Positions 28,242 to 36,073 of a stretch of DNA of 37,540 nt are shown piece by piece. The stretch is from the NCBI RefSeq assembly GCF_000741575.1, contig NZ_JGYV01000029.1, forward strand, positions 1-37,540, written 5' to 3'. The number at the start of each line of letters is the position of its first letter. Position 1 is the first letter of the stretch. Below the pieces are notes generated by a model. That model was not told the DNA's origin, ran no database searches, and saw only the letters and a list, made by a program, of their open reading frames with translations. The translations under genes were made by a program, and so were the position numbers. Source of the stretch: Bifidobacterium cuniculi (lineage in GTDB: Bacteria; Actinomycetota; Actinomycetes; Actinomycetales; Bifidobacteriaceae).

Positions 28242-28983
28242 ATGCTTGACGCGCCTGTGCATCAGCGCGCTCGCCGCCCTGGGCGCGGTCGGCACGCTCG
28301 CCGCGGCCGTGCCGACCGCCGCCGCCGAACCTGCGCCCGTCGCCATCGCGGACCGGCAGGCCTCGGTCGCCAAGCGCGCCCTGTTCGCCGAGCTGCGCGA
28401 CGGCGACGCAAATTCCCTGCGTTTCGGCCACCAGCATGCCCTCGACGAGCACGTCGGCGACGATGCCGACGGCACCGCCGTGCCCATCGCGTTCCGTCCA
28501 CTGCACGAGAACAACGGCAGCTGGTTCTGGTGGGGCGCCACCCATGCCAGCACCGCGGAATACAAGGAACTGTTCCGCTACATCGTCGACTACCTGCGCG
28601 ACGCCAAGGGCGTGCATAACCTGCCCTATGCCTACTCGCCCACCGGCTCCTTCAACGGCGACCCGACGAACTACCTGGCCACCTACCCGGGCGACGCATG
28701 GGTGGACCTGCTCGGCTACGACCAGTACATGTCGTCCGGCACCGTCGACACCCGGAACGCCGAAGCCGGGCGATGCCAAAACCCTGGATGCGCCTACGAC
28801 GCCGAAGTCGGGCGACACGGCCAAGCCCACCCCGAAGCCCTCTGCCACCGACACCAAGCGGCCGAAGGCCATGCGGAAGGGTATCGCCGACACCGGCAGC
28901 CAGTCACCATCGCCGTCTTCGGCGCGGCCCTCCTGGCCGCCGTCGCCTGCGTCCTGATGCCGATCAGGAAACGCCACAGCTGA
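28242..28983 (+). pseudogene. Decayed GH26 beta-mannanase with remnant sortase anchor
   Basis: The ATG at 28242 follows GAAGGAG but is out of frame with the rest. The main frame shows a signal peptide (SALAALGAVGTLAAAVPTAAA), FGHQHALDEH, and then directly FRPLHENNGSWFWWGA with the catalytic acid Glu, and LLGYDQYMSSG. In intact GH26 enzymes about 80-100 residues lie between the first two motifs, so an internal deletion is present. A Pro/Thr-rich linker (TPKSGDTAKPTPKPSATDT) and IADTGS, a likely LPxTG-type signal, are in a second frame, and the final helix and KRHS tail return to the first. At least three frame changes and a deletion make it non-functional. Once a cell-wall mannanase. Confidence 0.85.
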
Positions 28984-29056
28984 CCCACCCCCTATGACCC
29001 ACACAAGGAAGAGAAACGGAAGGGACGGAGGATCAGGCGTCCCGATCACACGTGGA

Positions 29057-29500
29057 TCACCGGGAACCTGCCGCGTCGCGAATCTGGTCCGCCAGCAGGG
29101 CCAGGCGCTCCTCGCGGTGGGCCTTGTCCAGTTCGCACTCCCACACGTCGATCACCTTCCAGCCATCCGCCCTCAGCCGTTCATGCTGGAGGCGGTCGCG
29201 CTCGCGGTTGCGTTCGAGCTTGGCCGTCCAGAATTCCACGTTCGACTTGGGAATCGTGAACTTGGGGCACCCCTCGTGGGCATGCCAGAAGCATCCGTTG
29301 ACGAAGACGACGGCATGCCACTTGGGCAGCACCACATCGGGATGCCCCGGGTAGCGTTTGTCGTTCTTCCTGAACCGGAACCCGCACGCGAACAGGTAGC
29401 TGCGCACCATCCGCTCGATGGAGGTGTCCTTGCCGCGGATGGAGGCCATGATCCTGCTGCGCTGCGGCGAAACCGGTGCCGAATCGTTCACGCCACCCAT
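29057..29500 (-). CDS. vsr: Very short patch repair endonuclease (Vsr)
   Basis: Vsr nicks DNA beside T:G mismatches made by deamination of 5-methylcytosine. The 147-residue protein begins with the typical SPQRSRIMASIRGKDTSIE segment. The catalytic metal-binding Asp is in GHPDVVLPK (about residue 55), and FVNGCFWHAHEGC supplies zinc-binding Cys/His and the catalytic His. NRERD and a final VWECEL follow. The ATG at 29500 fits the family N-terminus. There is no cytosine methyltransferase gene next to it, so it is a solitary copy in this window; a cognate Dcm-type enzyme may be elsewhere. It lies next to a 30-bp-arm palindrome. Confidence 0.93.
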   Translation of the reverse strand: MGGVNDSAPVSPQRSRIMASIRGKDTSIERMVRSYLFACGFRFRKNDKRYPGHPDVVLPKWHAVVFVNGCFWHAHEGCPKFTIPKSNVEFWTAKLERNRERDRLQHERLRADGWKVIDVWECELDKAHREERLALLADQIRDAAGSR

Positions 29501-29521
29501 GGTAGCCAGGGCCGCTGAGGT

Positions 29522-29590
29522 CACGTTTTTCGTCCGGGAACAATTGTGCGCTCCCACAGGGCGCACAATTGTTCCCGGACGAAAAACGTG
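29522..29590. repeat. Palindrome with perfect 30-bp arms, CACRTTTTTCG family (short form)
   Basis: Bases 29522-29551 (starting CACGTTTTTCGTCCGGGAAC) are the exact reverse complement of 29561-29590; the loop is TCCCACAGG. The outer CACGTTTTTCG resembles the CACATTTTTCGG outer end at 30340-30444, and AATTGTGCGC resembles its inner arm. It lies between the toxin gene's stop codon (36 bp away) and the vsr start and may terminate the toxin-antitoxin operon. Confidence 0.85.
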
Positions 29591-29626
29591 GCCTACCGCA
29601 CTCACTTCATCCGCCGCACAGTCTCC

Positions 29627-29926
29627 TTATAAACAATAAGCAGCTTCATCATCTCGCACGCCCACCACGATGACGGTCATTCCCCGCTCCGAGCGCTGCA
29701 GCTGGTAGACGATGCGGATGCCGTCGCCATGGAGCTTGACCTTCATCAGGCCTGTCAGGTTGTTGCCCCGTTTGTCGCCCAGAGGCTTTCCGCACCCTCC
29801 CTCGGCCTGCGGCAGCGGGTTCTGCGCCACTTTCTCGATCGCCTTGAATACGTGGCTCTTGGTCGGTTCCCTCAAACGCGAGACGTCGCGTTCCGCCTGC
29901 CTGAGATAACGAACGGTCCAGCTCAT
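29627..29926 (-). CDS. RelE/ParE-family toxin (Txe/YoeB-like)
   Basis: A 99-residue basic protein with the RelE fold pattern: WTVRYLRQAERDVSRLREP at the start, a PLGDKRGNNLTGLMKVKL segment, GIRIVYQLQRSERGMTVIVV near the end. Proteins of this type cut ribosome-bound mRNA or, in ParE-like members, act on gyrase; which applies here is unclear. The ATG at 29926 overlaps the antitoxin stop codon (ATGA) and follows GGAG by 5 bases, so the two are translationally coupled. The operon lies between two palindromes. Confidence 0.87.
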   Translation of the reverse strand: MSWTVRYLRQAERDVSRLREPTKSHVFKAIEKVAQNPLPQAEGGCGKPLGDKRGNNLTGLMKVKLHGDGIRIVYQLQRSERGMTVIVVGVRDDEAAYCL

Positions 29927-30261
29927 TCGAACTCCGGTTCATACCCGTCGTCGACAGGCTCATAGTCATCACCGAATACCTGCTCCGTGGTAAGCCGCTG
30001 ACCGTCGTCATGGTCCACGCGGTCCATGGTGAGCAAGTACAGGCGGTATTCCTCCGCTTGCTCCACCAGGTACTTGTAATCAGCCGGGGTGAGCAGTACG
30101 GCAGCCGGCTGGTTGTTCTTCAGGATGACAGCCGGCTGGTTGTCGCGCAAATCGTTGATGGTGCGGCTCGCCCCTCCATGGTTGAGCGTCGAAATGGGAA
30201 TGAGCCGGTCCAGGATAGTCGCGTCAGACACGATATCCTCCATAGATTTATCATTATTCAC
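29923..30261 (-). CDS. Phd/YefM-family antitoxin
   Basis: A protein of up to 112 residues with a Phd/YefM DNA-binding N-terminus. RLIPISTLNHGGASRTINDL, then DNQPAVILKNNQPAAVLLTP and ADYKYLVEQAEEYRLYLLT are the conserved parts. The C-terminus is acidic (GDDYEPVDDGYEPEFE), as expected for the part that neutralises the toxin. It probably also represses its own promoter. The start is uncertain: GTG at 30261 or ATG at 30243, neither with a good ribosome binding site. Upstream lies the 105-bp palindrome at 30340-30444. Confidence 0.88.
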   Translation of the reverse strand: MNNDKSMEDIVSDATILDRLIPISTLNHGGASRTINDLRDNQPAVILKNNQPAAVLLTPADYKYLVEQAEEYRLYLLTMDRVDHDDGQRLTTEQVFGDDYEPVDDGYEPEFE

Positions 30262-30339
30262 ATACCAATAAGTATGCCATCTTATATCCTTCGCTCTCTG
30301 GAGGCATCCTCATCGCAAGCAGCCGTCAGGCAATACCGA

Positions 30340-30444
30340 ACACATTTTTCGGGGCCGGGGAAATCGTGTAGGCCCTGGGACTGCACAATTTGAAATTGTG
30401 CAGTCCCAGGGCCTACACGATTTCCCCGGCCCCGAAAAATGTGT
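30340..30444. repeat. 105-bp palindrome with perfect 52-bp arms, CACRTTTTTCG family
   Basis: Bases 30340-30391 are the exact reverse complement of 30393-30444, around a single central G. The order of blocks (ACACATTTTTCGGGGCC, GTGTAGGCC, CTGGGACTGCACAATTT) is the same as in the copies at 9823 and 10833. It lies 6 bp from the stop codon of the DUF624 gene and about 80 bp upstream of the antitoxin start. The perfect arms show that compensating changes or recent formation maintain the fold. Confidence 0.92.
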
Positions 30445-30450
30445 CAGACC

Positions 30451-31080
30451 TCAGGCCCCGGAACCAACCTTGGAAGGATTTCCGGGCCGCCCGTCCCGCA
30501 CATCCATCCCCGGCAGGCGGCCCCAGGAATAGATGACGGCGAGCGCGACGGCCAGCCCGGGCAGCTTCCAGTAGACGAAGACCGCGAGCGCCGTCACGGC
30601 AGCCAGCATGAACGAGCAGCGTGGCCTGGCGACCACCATCATGACGGCCGTCCGCACGACCCAGCCCGTCGGCTCGTCGAAGTTGGCGCGCACGGCCCAG
30701 CTGGCCATCACGAACAGCGCGTAAGCCACGTTGACGGCGAGCAGGATGTCGGACACCGCGAAGCCGGCGGTGCCCAGGTCATTGCGCTGGACGAACCAGT
30801 ATTCCCACAGCAGCAGTGCCCACACGACAGCCTGCGGCCAGCCGAAGCGGTTGGCCGCGAGCAGTTCGCTCTTCCAGGCGCGGTGGAAGACCCGCCAACT
30901 GCGCGCGGCCGACCACGAGCGGTCGTCCTCGTCGCGCAGCCAGGTGCGGTAGAGCGTGTGGCACATGGCCAGGGAGGGGAAGAAGCCGCCGACGACCAGC
31001 CCGGCCAGGGTGTGCACGACCATGGCGACATGCGCGACCAGCACCATGAGGACGATGCGGACGAGCGCGAAGCGTTTCAC
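30451..31080 (-). CDS. DUF624 (YesL-like) membrane protein
   Basis: A 209-residue protein with about five membrane segments and the DUF624 hallmark GGFFPSLAMCHTLYRTWL, followed by FHRAWKSELLAANRFGWPQ. YesL/DUF624 proteins are usually encoded next to oligosaccharide ABC transporter genes of the LplABC type; their role is unknown. Here it starts (GTG 31080) 7 bp after the permease stop. It therefore belonged to a sugar-uptake operon whose upstream part is now missing. The palindrome at 30340-30444 ends 6 bp after its stop codon. Confidence 0.85.
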   Translation of the reverse strand: MKRFALVRIVLMVLVAHVAMVVHTLAGLVVGGFFPSLAMCHTLYRTWLRDEDDRSWSAARSWRVFHRAWKSELLAANRFGWPQAVVWALLLWEYWFVQRNDLGTAGFAVSDILLAVNVAYALFVMASWAVRANFDEPTGWVVRTAVMMVVARPRCSFMLAAVTALAVFVYWKLPGLAVALAVIYSWGRLPGMDVRDGRPGNPSKVGSGA

Positions 31081-31087
31081 GTGGAAC

Positions 31088-31560
31088 CTATCCCTTCACC
31101 GCGCCGATCATGACGCCCTTGTTGAAGTACTTCTGCAGGAAGGGGTAGATGACAAGCAACGGCAGCGTGGAGACGATGATGATGCCGAACTTGATCTGGT
31201 CCGCGGCACGCTGCGCGTCGGCCACGCCGATGCTGGTGGTGGAGGTGTTCTGGTTGACGAGCAGCAGCTGCTGCAGGACGTTCTGCAGTGGCTGCCTGGT
31301 GTCGTCGGTGATGTAGATCAGGCCCGTCATGTAGTCGTTCCAGTGGCCGACGAAGTAGTAGAGCCCGATGACGGCGATGATGGCGCCGGACAGCGGCAGC
31401 ACGATCCGCACGAAGTAGCCGAAGTAGCTCAGGCCGTCGATCTGCGCCGCGTCGTGGAGGTCCTCGGGAATCGACGTCTCGAAGAAGGACCGTGCCACGA
31501 TGACGTTGTACACGCTGACGGCGCCGGGCAGGACGAACACCCACATCGAGTTGAGGCTCT
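31088..31560 (-). pseudogene. C-terminal half of a sugar ABC transporter permease (LplC/AraQ-like)
   Basis: The remaining ~155 residues match the C-terminal half of MalG-like permeases of the LplC type. LPGAVSVYNVIVARSFFETS is followed by the ATP-binding-protein contact loop EDLHDAAQIDGLSYFGYF-, VLPLSGAIIAVIGLYYFVGH, and the usual end KYFNKGVMIGAVKG. A full permease has about 300 residues; the first ~145, with the first three helices, are missing. The frame runs into the inverted repeat at 31555-31659 right where the lost part should begin. No other transporter gene (permease B or binding protein) remains upstream. It is non-functional unless expressed as a fragment. Confidence 0.85.
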
Positions 31561-31659
31561 TCGCGTTTGAGTGTGTAAGGGCCGTGTCTCATCATTGTTT
31601 GCGTGATCAATAAAAGAGATGACGGGGCACGGCCCTTACACACTCAAACGCGAAGAGCC
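31555..31659. repeat. Inverted repeat with perfect 32-bp arms at a deletion junction
   Basis: 31555-31586 (GGCTCTTCGCGTTTGAGTGT- outward) is the exact reverse complement of 31628-31659, with 41 bp between. The inner part has ends AAGGGCCGTGTCTCATCA and, inverted, AGGGCCGTGCCCCGTCA. These look like insertion-sequence ends, perhaps of IS256 type; that assignment is a guess. It cuts off the permease gene and no transposase is left. Confidence 0.7.
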
Positions 31660-31700
31660 AGATTAACCAGGACCCCATACGCATACGCACCCATCGCGAT

Positions 31701-32190
31701 TCAGGCAAAGTCGCCCCGCCCTTCCTCCTGCCGCCTGGCGGCAAGGGCCCGAACGTCACCGGCAAAACGGCTGCGCCACGCATCCACGTCCGATACCATG
31801 GCATGGTCGGCAGTGTCTTCCTCCGCATCTGGTCCGCCATGACGGCGACGCAGGGCAACAAGCCCCAAGACAAGCCATGGCAGATACATCAGGAGCAGTC
31901 CCGGCCACACACTTCCACGGGCAGCGAATGCGACGCCTACGATCAGCGGAATCCAAATCCACGTCGCTCCGCCGCACACCACCCGACAACATGGCAATCC
32001 GGGACACCGCCACACGGTCCCCCACCAGGAGCGTGCCCGCCATGGACGACGAAGGAATCAGGAACACCGGAAACACGAACACGCGCACCACCAGCACGCA
32101 CACCACGGCAACCGCCACGACCCGCACCTCAGACCACACACGCCGCACCACGGACTCCTTCCCGCAAGTCCGCCAGCCAACCATAATCAC
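31701..32190 (-). pseudogene. Signal peptidase I 5' fragment fused to an unrelated membrane-protein tail
   Basis: The 5' part encodes a membrane helix (VVAVAVVCVLVVRVFVFPVF) and the signal peptidase I serine box IPSSSMAGTLLVGDRVAVSR, then breaks at GGVRRSD, before the catalytic Lys box. A second frame, joined near 31955, carries two hydrophobic stretches (WIWIPLIVGVAFAARG and LLLMYLPWLVLGLVALRRRH) and an Asp/Glu/Arg-rich tail ending EGRGDFA. Signal peptidase needs both Ser and Lys, so this copy is dead; a working lepB must be elsewhere. The GTG at 32190 or the ATG at 32184 would be the start. It appears to be a deletion product. Confidence 0.75.
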
Positions 32191-32470
32191 TTGCCGCGCA
32201 TTCGACCAATAGCCGCCACGGCCATCAGTGGCGAACAGTTTCCCTTGACCATGGCTTCTCTCCTATGCTCTTGCAGTGCCCCTTCACGATCCCAACAGAA
32301 CTTACCGTATCCTCGCAAGGCAGCGACAGGCAATGGGCATGCAACGCCATTTGCCCAATATGTTTCCGAATGAGGCGAACATGGCAACTCTGCACATGCC
32401 GACATGGGCGGCCCGGTCAACCACAACCGACGGAACGTCCGTAAACCAGAGATCCAAGCAAAATACAAGA
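32191..32470. other. Intergenic region between the lepB remnant and tRNA-Lys
   Basis: About 280 bp with no convincing gene in any frame. It presumably holds the former lepB promoter. No repeat or motif pair was recognised apart from the tRNA terminator at its right end. Confidence 0.5.
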
Positions 32471-32496
32471 AAGCCCCGGCCGCAAGGCCGAGGCTT
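32471..32496 (-). terminator. Terminator of tRNA-Lys
   Basis: On the minus strand AAGCCTCGGCC-TTGC-GGCCGGGGCTT forms an 11-bp stem with one mismatch, 9 bp after the tRNA, followed by TCTTGTATTTTG, a T-rich tail. This is the most conventional intrinsic terminator in the window. Confidence 0.8.
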
Positions 32497-32504
32497 CTGG
32501 TCGG

Positions 32505-32578
32505 TGCCCCCTCAGGGATTCGAACCCTGGACACGCTGATTAAGAGTCAGCTGCTCTAACCAACTGAGCTAAAGGGGC
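32505..32578 (-). tRNA. tRNA-Lys (anticodon CTT)
   Basis: The minus strand folds as a standard cloverleaf. The acceptor GCCCCTT pairs with AGGGGGC (one G-T). The D arm is GCTC-AGTTGGTTA-GAGC, the anticodon arm GCTGA-CTCTTAA-TCAGC gives anticodon CTT, and the T arm is CAGGG-TTCGAAT-CCCTG. The 3' CCA is not fully encoded (ACC then G). tRNA genes are common integration sites, but no duplicate of its 3' end was seen in this window. Confidence 0.95.
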
Positions 32579-32794
32579 GTTGGTCGAACCGAGTGATAAA
32601 TATACTCAGATTCCACACAATCGCAAACCCTCGGCGTGTCGCAATATCGCACGCCCGGTCAAACCTCAACATTTCCAAGGAAAACAGCCCATCAAACCCA
32701 TCGTGGAACACCGCGCGGCCGTCACGGCAACCAACGGCCGCCACCGATCGCTCAATCGCCAATCTTCACAATTTCTTCACAAATGTGGTCCCGT
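32579..32794. other. Upstream region of tRNA-Lys, relatively A/T-rich
   Basis: A 216-bp stretch, clearly A/T-richer than its surroundings, should contain the tRNA promoter. No protein gene was recognised and no definite -35/-10 pair can be given. Confidence 0.45.
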
Positions 32795-33645
32795 CTACTC
32801 CAGGTCCACTGCCATGCAGTCGCCGGTGCCGTAGCCGTTCGCGGTGCACCAGGCGGAGGCGGCATCCACGGTGTCGAAGGACTCGCCGCTGAGGATCACG
32901 TAATAGTCCGCCGCGTTGCCGTGCTTCGTGTAGTTCGGGTAGTCGACCGCCCAGATCAGCAGGGCCTTGGGATGCTTGGCGTGCAGCTTGAGGAACTGCC
33001 GGTAGATGTCCACGTAGGTCCACGTCTTGCCGTCGATCTGCATACCGTACTTCTTGCTCGACAGCTGCGTGGTGTAGTGGTCGTAGAAGTCGGTGGCGTC
33101 GGAACCGTCCTCGTCGAGCTGCTCGGACAATGCGGCGAGCGCGTACTTCTCACGGTCGTCCTGGGCGATGTCGGCACCGCCCAGCGCGCCGCCCACGCCG
33201 GCGGCGGCCCTGTCCTCCCCTGTTCGCCGGTCTGCCAGACGACCTCGAGGTCGTCTGCGTCCATCTCGTCGACGGGCTGCCAGCACTGCAGGTCGTCGAA
33301 GGCGAGGGAGAGCTTGGCGTAGCCGTCGTCGAAGGCGAGCGGATGGTCGGCGAAGTCGTAGATGGCGGCGGCCACTACGTCGCCGGAATCGTCGTCCTTG
33401 AGGGTGACGCGTACGCCGGATTCGCGGTAGGTGCCGTAGGTGCAGACTGCGTCGGTCAGTTCGAGCGTGGCAATGAGCGAGGTGCCGTCCTGGCGCACGC
33501 CGCCCACGGTGGCGTCGGGCGTCGCCGTGCACGACTGGCCCTGTGCATCCTTGCCGTCCCCGGCCTGGCTGCCGGCATCGGCGTCGCCTGCCTGGCCGCC
33601 CTGCGTCGGCGACTGGCAGGTCTCCAAGCCGCTGACCAGGCGCGT
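32795..33645 (-). pseudogene. 5'-truncated, frameshifted secreted/surface protein gene
   Basis: The first frame (from about 33645) has a Gln/Gly/Asp-rich linker (AGDADAGSQAGDGKDAQG), then a beta-rich domain with Cys (SCTATPDATVGG, TDAVCTYGTYRESGVRVTL, LAFDDLQCWQPVDEMDADDL). It shifts frame in the four-C run at 33217-33220; adding one base gives a smooth join to DRAAAGVGGALGGADIAQDD. The second frame continues to 32795 with FYDHYTTQLSSKKYGMQIDG, LLIWAVDYPNYTKHG and a final SPOR-like domain (DYYVILSGESFDTVDAASAW). No start codon, signal peptide or promoter remains at its 5' end. The domain plan suggests a surface protein of unknown function. Confidence 0.65.
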
Positions 33646-34213
33646 ATCCGTGACCTACCCGACGGCGCTCGACGGCTTCACGATCAACGGCGTGGCCGTC
33701 TCCGCGCACAACGCGGTCGAGATGCCTGCGGATGGCAGCGCCGTCTTCGTGGCGTACCCGGGCGTCTACCAGGTGGGCATCGGCGAGTCGAAGCTCCTGT
33801 CCGCCAAGACGGTCACCGTCTCCACGGCCGACGGAGACGGCAGCCACGAGCTGTGGGTGGAGGCCACCGACGAGCTGGTCGCTGCGCTGCAGGAGCAGGT
33901 GGACGCCAAGGTCGACGAATGCGCGAAGGAGAAGGGCACATCGCCCTATGGCTGCCCCTTCCGCGCCTACACGTACTCCACGATCCGCAACTTCGCGTGG
34001 ACGGTGAGCCAGTACCCCAAGGTCACGCGCAACGTGTCCGTCCAGGACGGCACCTTCACCACCTACGGCGGCACGATGAAGTACACCTACGAGGAGAAGC
34101 GCTCCTCGGGGTGGACACCGGACAACGGGTCGTCGGAAATCGGCGCCATGCCCGGCACCTTCGACATCGACGGCGACACCGTGCATGTCGACTTCGACAC
34201 GTCCGGCTTCTGA
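33620..34213 (+). pseudogene. 5'-truncated conserved actinobacterial membrane/secreted protein
   Basis: From about 33620 the plus strand encodes KPLTRRVSVTYPTALDGFTI, then PADGSAVFVAYPGVYQVGIG, a helix ATDELVAALQEQVDAKVDEC, SPYGCPFRAYTYSTIRNFAW, and a beta-rich end finishing VHVDFDTSGF. The DECAKEKGTSPYGCPF segment with two Cys is typical of large actinobacterial zinc-ribbon membrane proteins, in which this is the extracellular C-terminal part. The upstream frame is antisense to the neighbouring gene and lacks any signal or membrane helix, so the N-terminal half is missing. It ends just before a strong terminator. Confidence 0.65.
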
Positions 34214-34230
34214 CGGTGCACCGGCCCGTC

Positions 34231-34284
34231 TAAGCATGGGGAAGGCCCCCGCGCACACGTGCGCGGGGGCCTTCCCCATGCTTA
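34231..34284. terminator. Bidirectional stem-loop with 24-bp perfect arms
   Basis: TAAGCATGGGGAAGGCCCCC- (34231-34254) is the exact reverse complement of 34261-34284; the loop is ACACGT. It lies 17 bp after the plus-strand remnant gene and 41 bp after the rplI stop codon, so it can terminate transcription from both sides. Confidence 0.85.
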
Positions 34285-34325
34285 AGCTCAGGCAACTGAT
34301 GCCTTGATGATGCGGATTGCCGCGA

Positions 34326-34772
34326 TTACTCGGCGACGACCTTCACGAAGAAGTTCGCGGTGATCTCCGGGTGCAGGGCCACGGAGGCCGGGAACTCGCC
34401 GGTGGTCTTGATGGTCTCGACGGTGATCGTCTTCGGGTCGACGGCGACCTTGTCGGCCAGCGCCTTGGCGATCTGATCGGTGGAGATGCCACCGAACAGC
34501 TTGCCGGACTCGGAAACCTTGGCGGGGATCTCGACGGCGATGCCCTCGATGAGGCCCTTGGCCTCGACGGCGCCCTCACGGGTGGCGACGGCCTTGGCCA
34601 GACGTGCACGCTTCATGGCCTCGGCCTGGGCGGCGGCACCCTTGCTCCACGGCATGGCGTAACCCTGCGGGATCAGGTAGTTGCGGGCATAGCCGAGCTT
34701 GACCTCGACGATGTCGCCGGCATGGCCCAGATCGTTGACGGACTTCTTGAGAATAACCTTGGTGTTAGCCAT
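34326..34772 (-). CDS. rplI: 50S ribosomal protein L9
   Basis: L9 (148 residues) is an elongated protein on the large ribosomal subunit that helps reading-frame maintenance. The N-terminal domain shows [22 protein letters not shown] with the family pattern [13 protein letters not shown], then a long connecting helix rich in Ala/Glu/Lys, and a C-terminal domain. Length is normal. The ATG at 34772 follows GGAGGAGCAAGAGCA. Last gene of rpsF-ssb-rpsR-rplI. Confidence 0.97.
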   Translation of the reverse strand: MANTKVILKKSVNDLGHAGDIVEVKLGYARNYLIPQGYAMPWSKGAAAQAEAMKRARLAKAVATREGAVEAKGLIEGIAVEIPAKVSESGKLFGGISTDQIAKALADKVAVDPKTITVETIKTTGEFPASVALHPEITANFFVKVVAE

Positions 34773-34792
34773 TGCTCTTGCTCCTCCTCGAC

Positions 34793-35041
34793 TCAGCGGC
34801 CGTTGGTGGCGTACGGCAGCAGGGCCATCTCGCGCGCGTTCTTGATGGCGGTCGCGATCTTGCGCTGCTCCTGGACGGTCACGCCGGTGATGCGGCGGGA
34901 ACGGATCTTGCCGCGGTCGGAGATGAACTTGCGCAGCAGGGCGACGTCCTTGTAATCGATTTCGGTAACCTTGGCAGCCTTGAGCGGGTTCGGCTTCTTC
35001 TTGAACGGCTTCACCGGCGGCTGCGGCCTCTTGCGTGACAT
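34793..35041 (-). CDS. rpsR: 30S ribosomal protein S18
   Basis: S18 (82 residues) binds 16S rRNA together with S6 in the platform of the small subunit. The family signature [19 protein letters not shown], followed by [19 protein letters not shown] and a final ARE-ALLPY segment, is intact. No zinc-ribbon Cys residues are seen at the N-terminus. It lies 20 bp upstream of rplI and is co-transcribed with it. Confidence 0.97.
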   Translation of the reverse strand: MSRKRPQPPVKPFKKKPNPLKAAKVTEIDYKDVALLRKFISDRGKIRSRRITGVTVQEQRKIATAIKNAREMALLPYATNGR

Positions 35042-35116
35042 CTTTCTTATGCTCCTTGTAAGCTTCGTATGATGCTATGGGTTGAATGAATGTGAGGGGT
35101 GGTATTCGATTCGGCC

Positions 35117-35731
35117 CTAGAATTCGGGCTCGCCGGAATCGTTGCCGAACTCGGCGGGGGCCCCGAAGGTACCGAAGCTGGAAGAGCCCGAATCGGGCGT
35201 GTTCCACGGGTCCTGTGCGGGGGCCTGCTGCTGGGGCGCCGCGAAGTTGCTGGCGCCGCCGGCGTAGCCGCCGTTGTTGAAGCCGCCACCGTTCTGCTGG
35301 TAGCCGGCATTCTGGTTGAATCCGCCCTGCTGGTTGCCCACGAACCCGGAGTTCGCGGACTGGCGCGTGACCTGTGCGGTGGCGCGGCGCAGCGAGGGAC
35401 CGATCTCGTCGACACGCAATTCCACGACGGTGCGCTGGGTACCGTCCTGAGCCTGGTAAGAACGCTGCGTCAGACGTCCCTGGGCAATCACGGTCATGCC
35501 CTTGGACAGCGAATTCGCAATGTTGGTGGCCAGTGAGGTGCGGCCGGAATCCCAAGCCGAGCAGTTGAGGAAGAGCGTGTCGCCATCCTCCCACTGGTTC
35601 GTGTTGCGGTTGAACTGCCTCGAGGAGGACGCAATCGTGAAGTTCACGACGGTCGAGCCGCTGCTCACGGTGCGCAGCTCGGGATCGCGGGTCAGGTTGC
35701 CCACCACGGTGATGATTGTCTCACCTGCCAT
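35117..35731 (-). CDS. ssb: Single-stranded DNA-binding protein
   Basis: SSB coats single-stranded DNA in replication and repair. The 204-residue protein has the OB-fold start [32 protein letters not shown], and the end of the fold at [21 protein letters not shown] Gly/Asn/Gln-rich linker follows ([20 protein letters not shown]). The acidic tip that recruits partner proteins reads [10 protein letters not shown], ending in EPEF rather than the more usual D-D-x-P-F form, though the final Phe is kept. The ATG at 35731 follows GGAAGGAACG. It is between rpsF and rpsR. Confidence 0.95.
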   Translation of the reverse strand: MAGETIITVVGNLTRDPELRTVSSGSTVVNFTIASSSRQFNRNTNQWEDGDTLFLNCSAWDSGRTSLATNIANSLSKGMTVIAQGRLTQRSYQAQDGTQRTVVELRVDEIGPSLRRATAQVTRQSANSGFVGNQQGGFNQNAGYQQNGGGFNNGGYAGGASNFAAPQQQAPAQDPWNTPDSGSSSFGTFGAPAEFGNDSGEPEF

Positions 35732-35785
35732 AATCGTTCCTTCCTTCAGACGTTTTCTCTAGCGGAAATGCGAATACCAGGTGGA

Positions 35786-36073
35786 TTACTTGCGAAGAAT
35801 CTTGGTGCGAACGATGGTCTCGCTCAGGTTCATGACGCGGTCGAGCTCATCGCTGGTAGCGGGCTCGCAGGTGTAGGTCACCACGACGTAGTTGCCCTCG
35901 GTCTTGCCGTCGATTTCGTACGCCAGCTTGCGACGGCCCCAGATATCGACGTTGTCGACGGTGCCGCCCTCCTTGGTGACGATCTCCATGTGCTGATCGG
36001 TCAGCTTCCTCAGACCGTTCTCATCCAGTTCAGGATCGGCAATGAACATCATTTCATACTTATGCGCAGACAT
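35786..36073 (-). CDS. rpsF: 30S ribosomal protein S6
   Basis: S6 (95 residues) sits next to S18 on the small-subunit platform. Family sequence is clear: HKYEMMFIADPELDENGLRK, GGTVDNVDIWGRRKLAYEID, GNYVVVTYTC and a final LSETIVRTKILRK. The ATG at 36073 follows a near-perfect AAGGAGGTGGGTG ribosome binding site. First gene of the operon with ssb, rpsR and rplI; it diverges from prs across a 291-bp gap. Confidence 0.97.
   Translation of the reverse strand: MSAHKYEMMFIADPELDENGLRKLTDQHMEIVTKEGGTVDNVDIWGRRKLAYEIDGKTEGNYVVVTYTCEPATSDELDRVMNLSETIVRTKILRK

Noticed and set aside
32505..32578. tRNA-Lys as attachment site of an integrated island
   Set aside because: No integrase and no repeated 3' end of the tRNA was seen on either side within the window.
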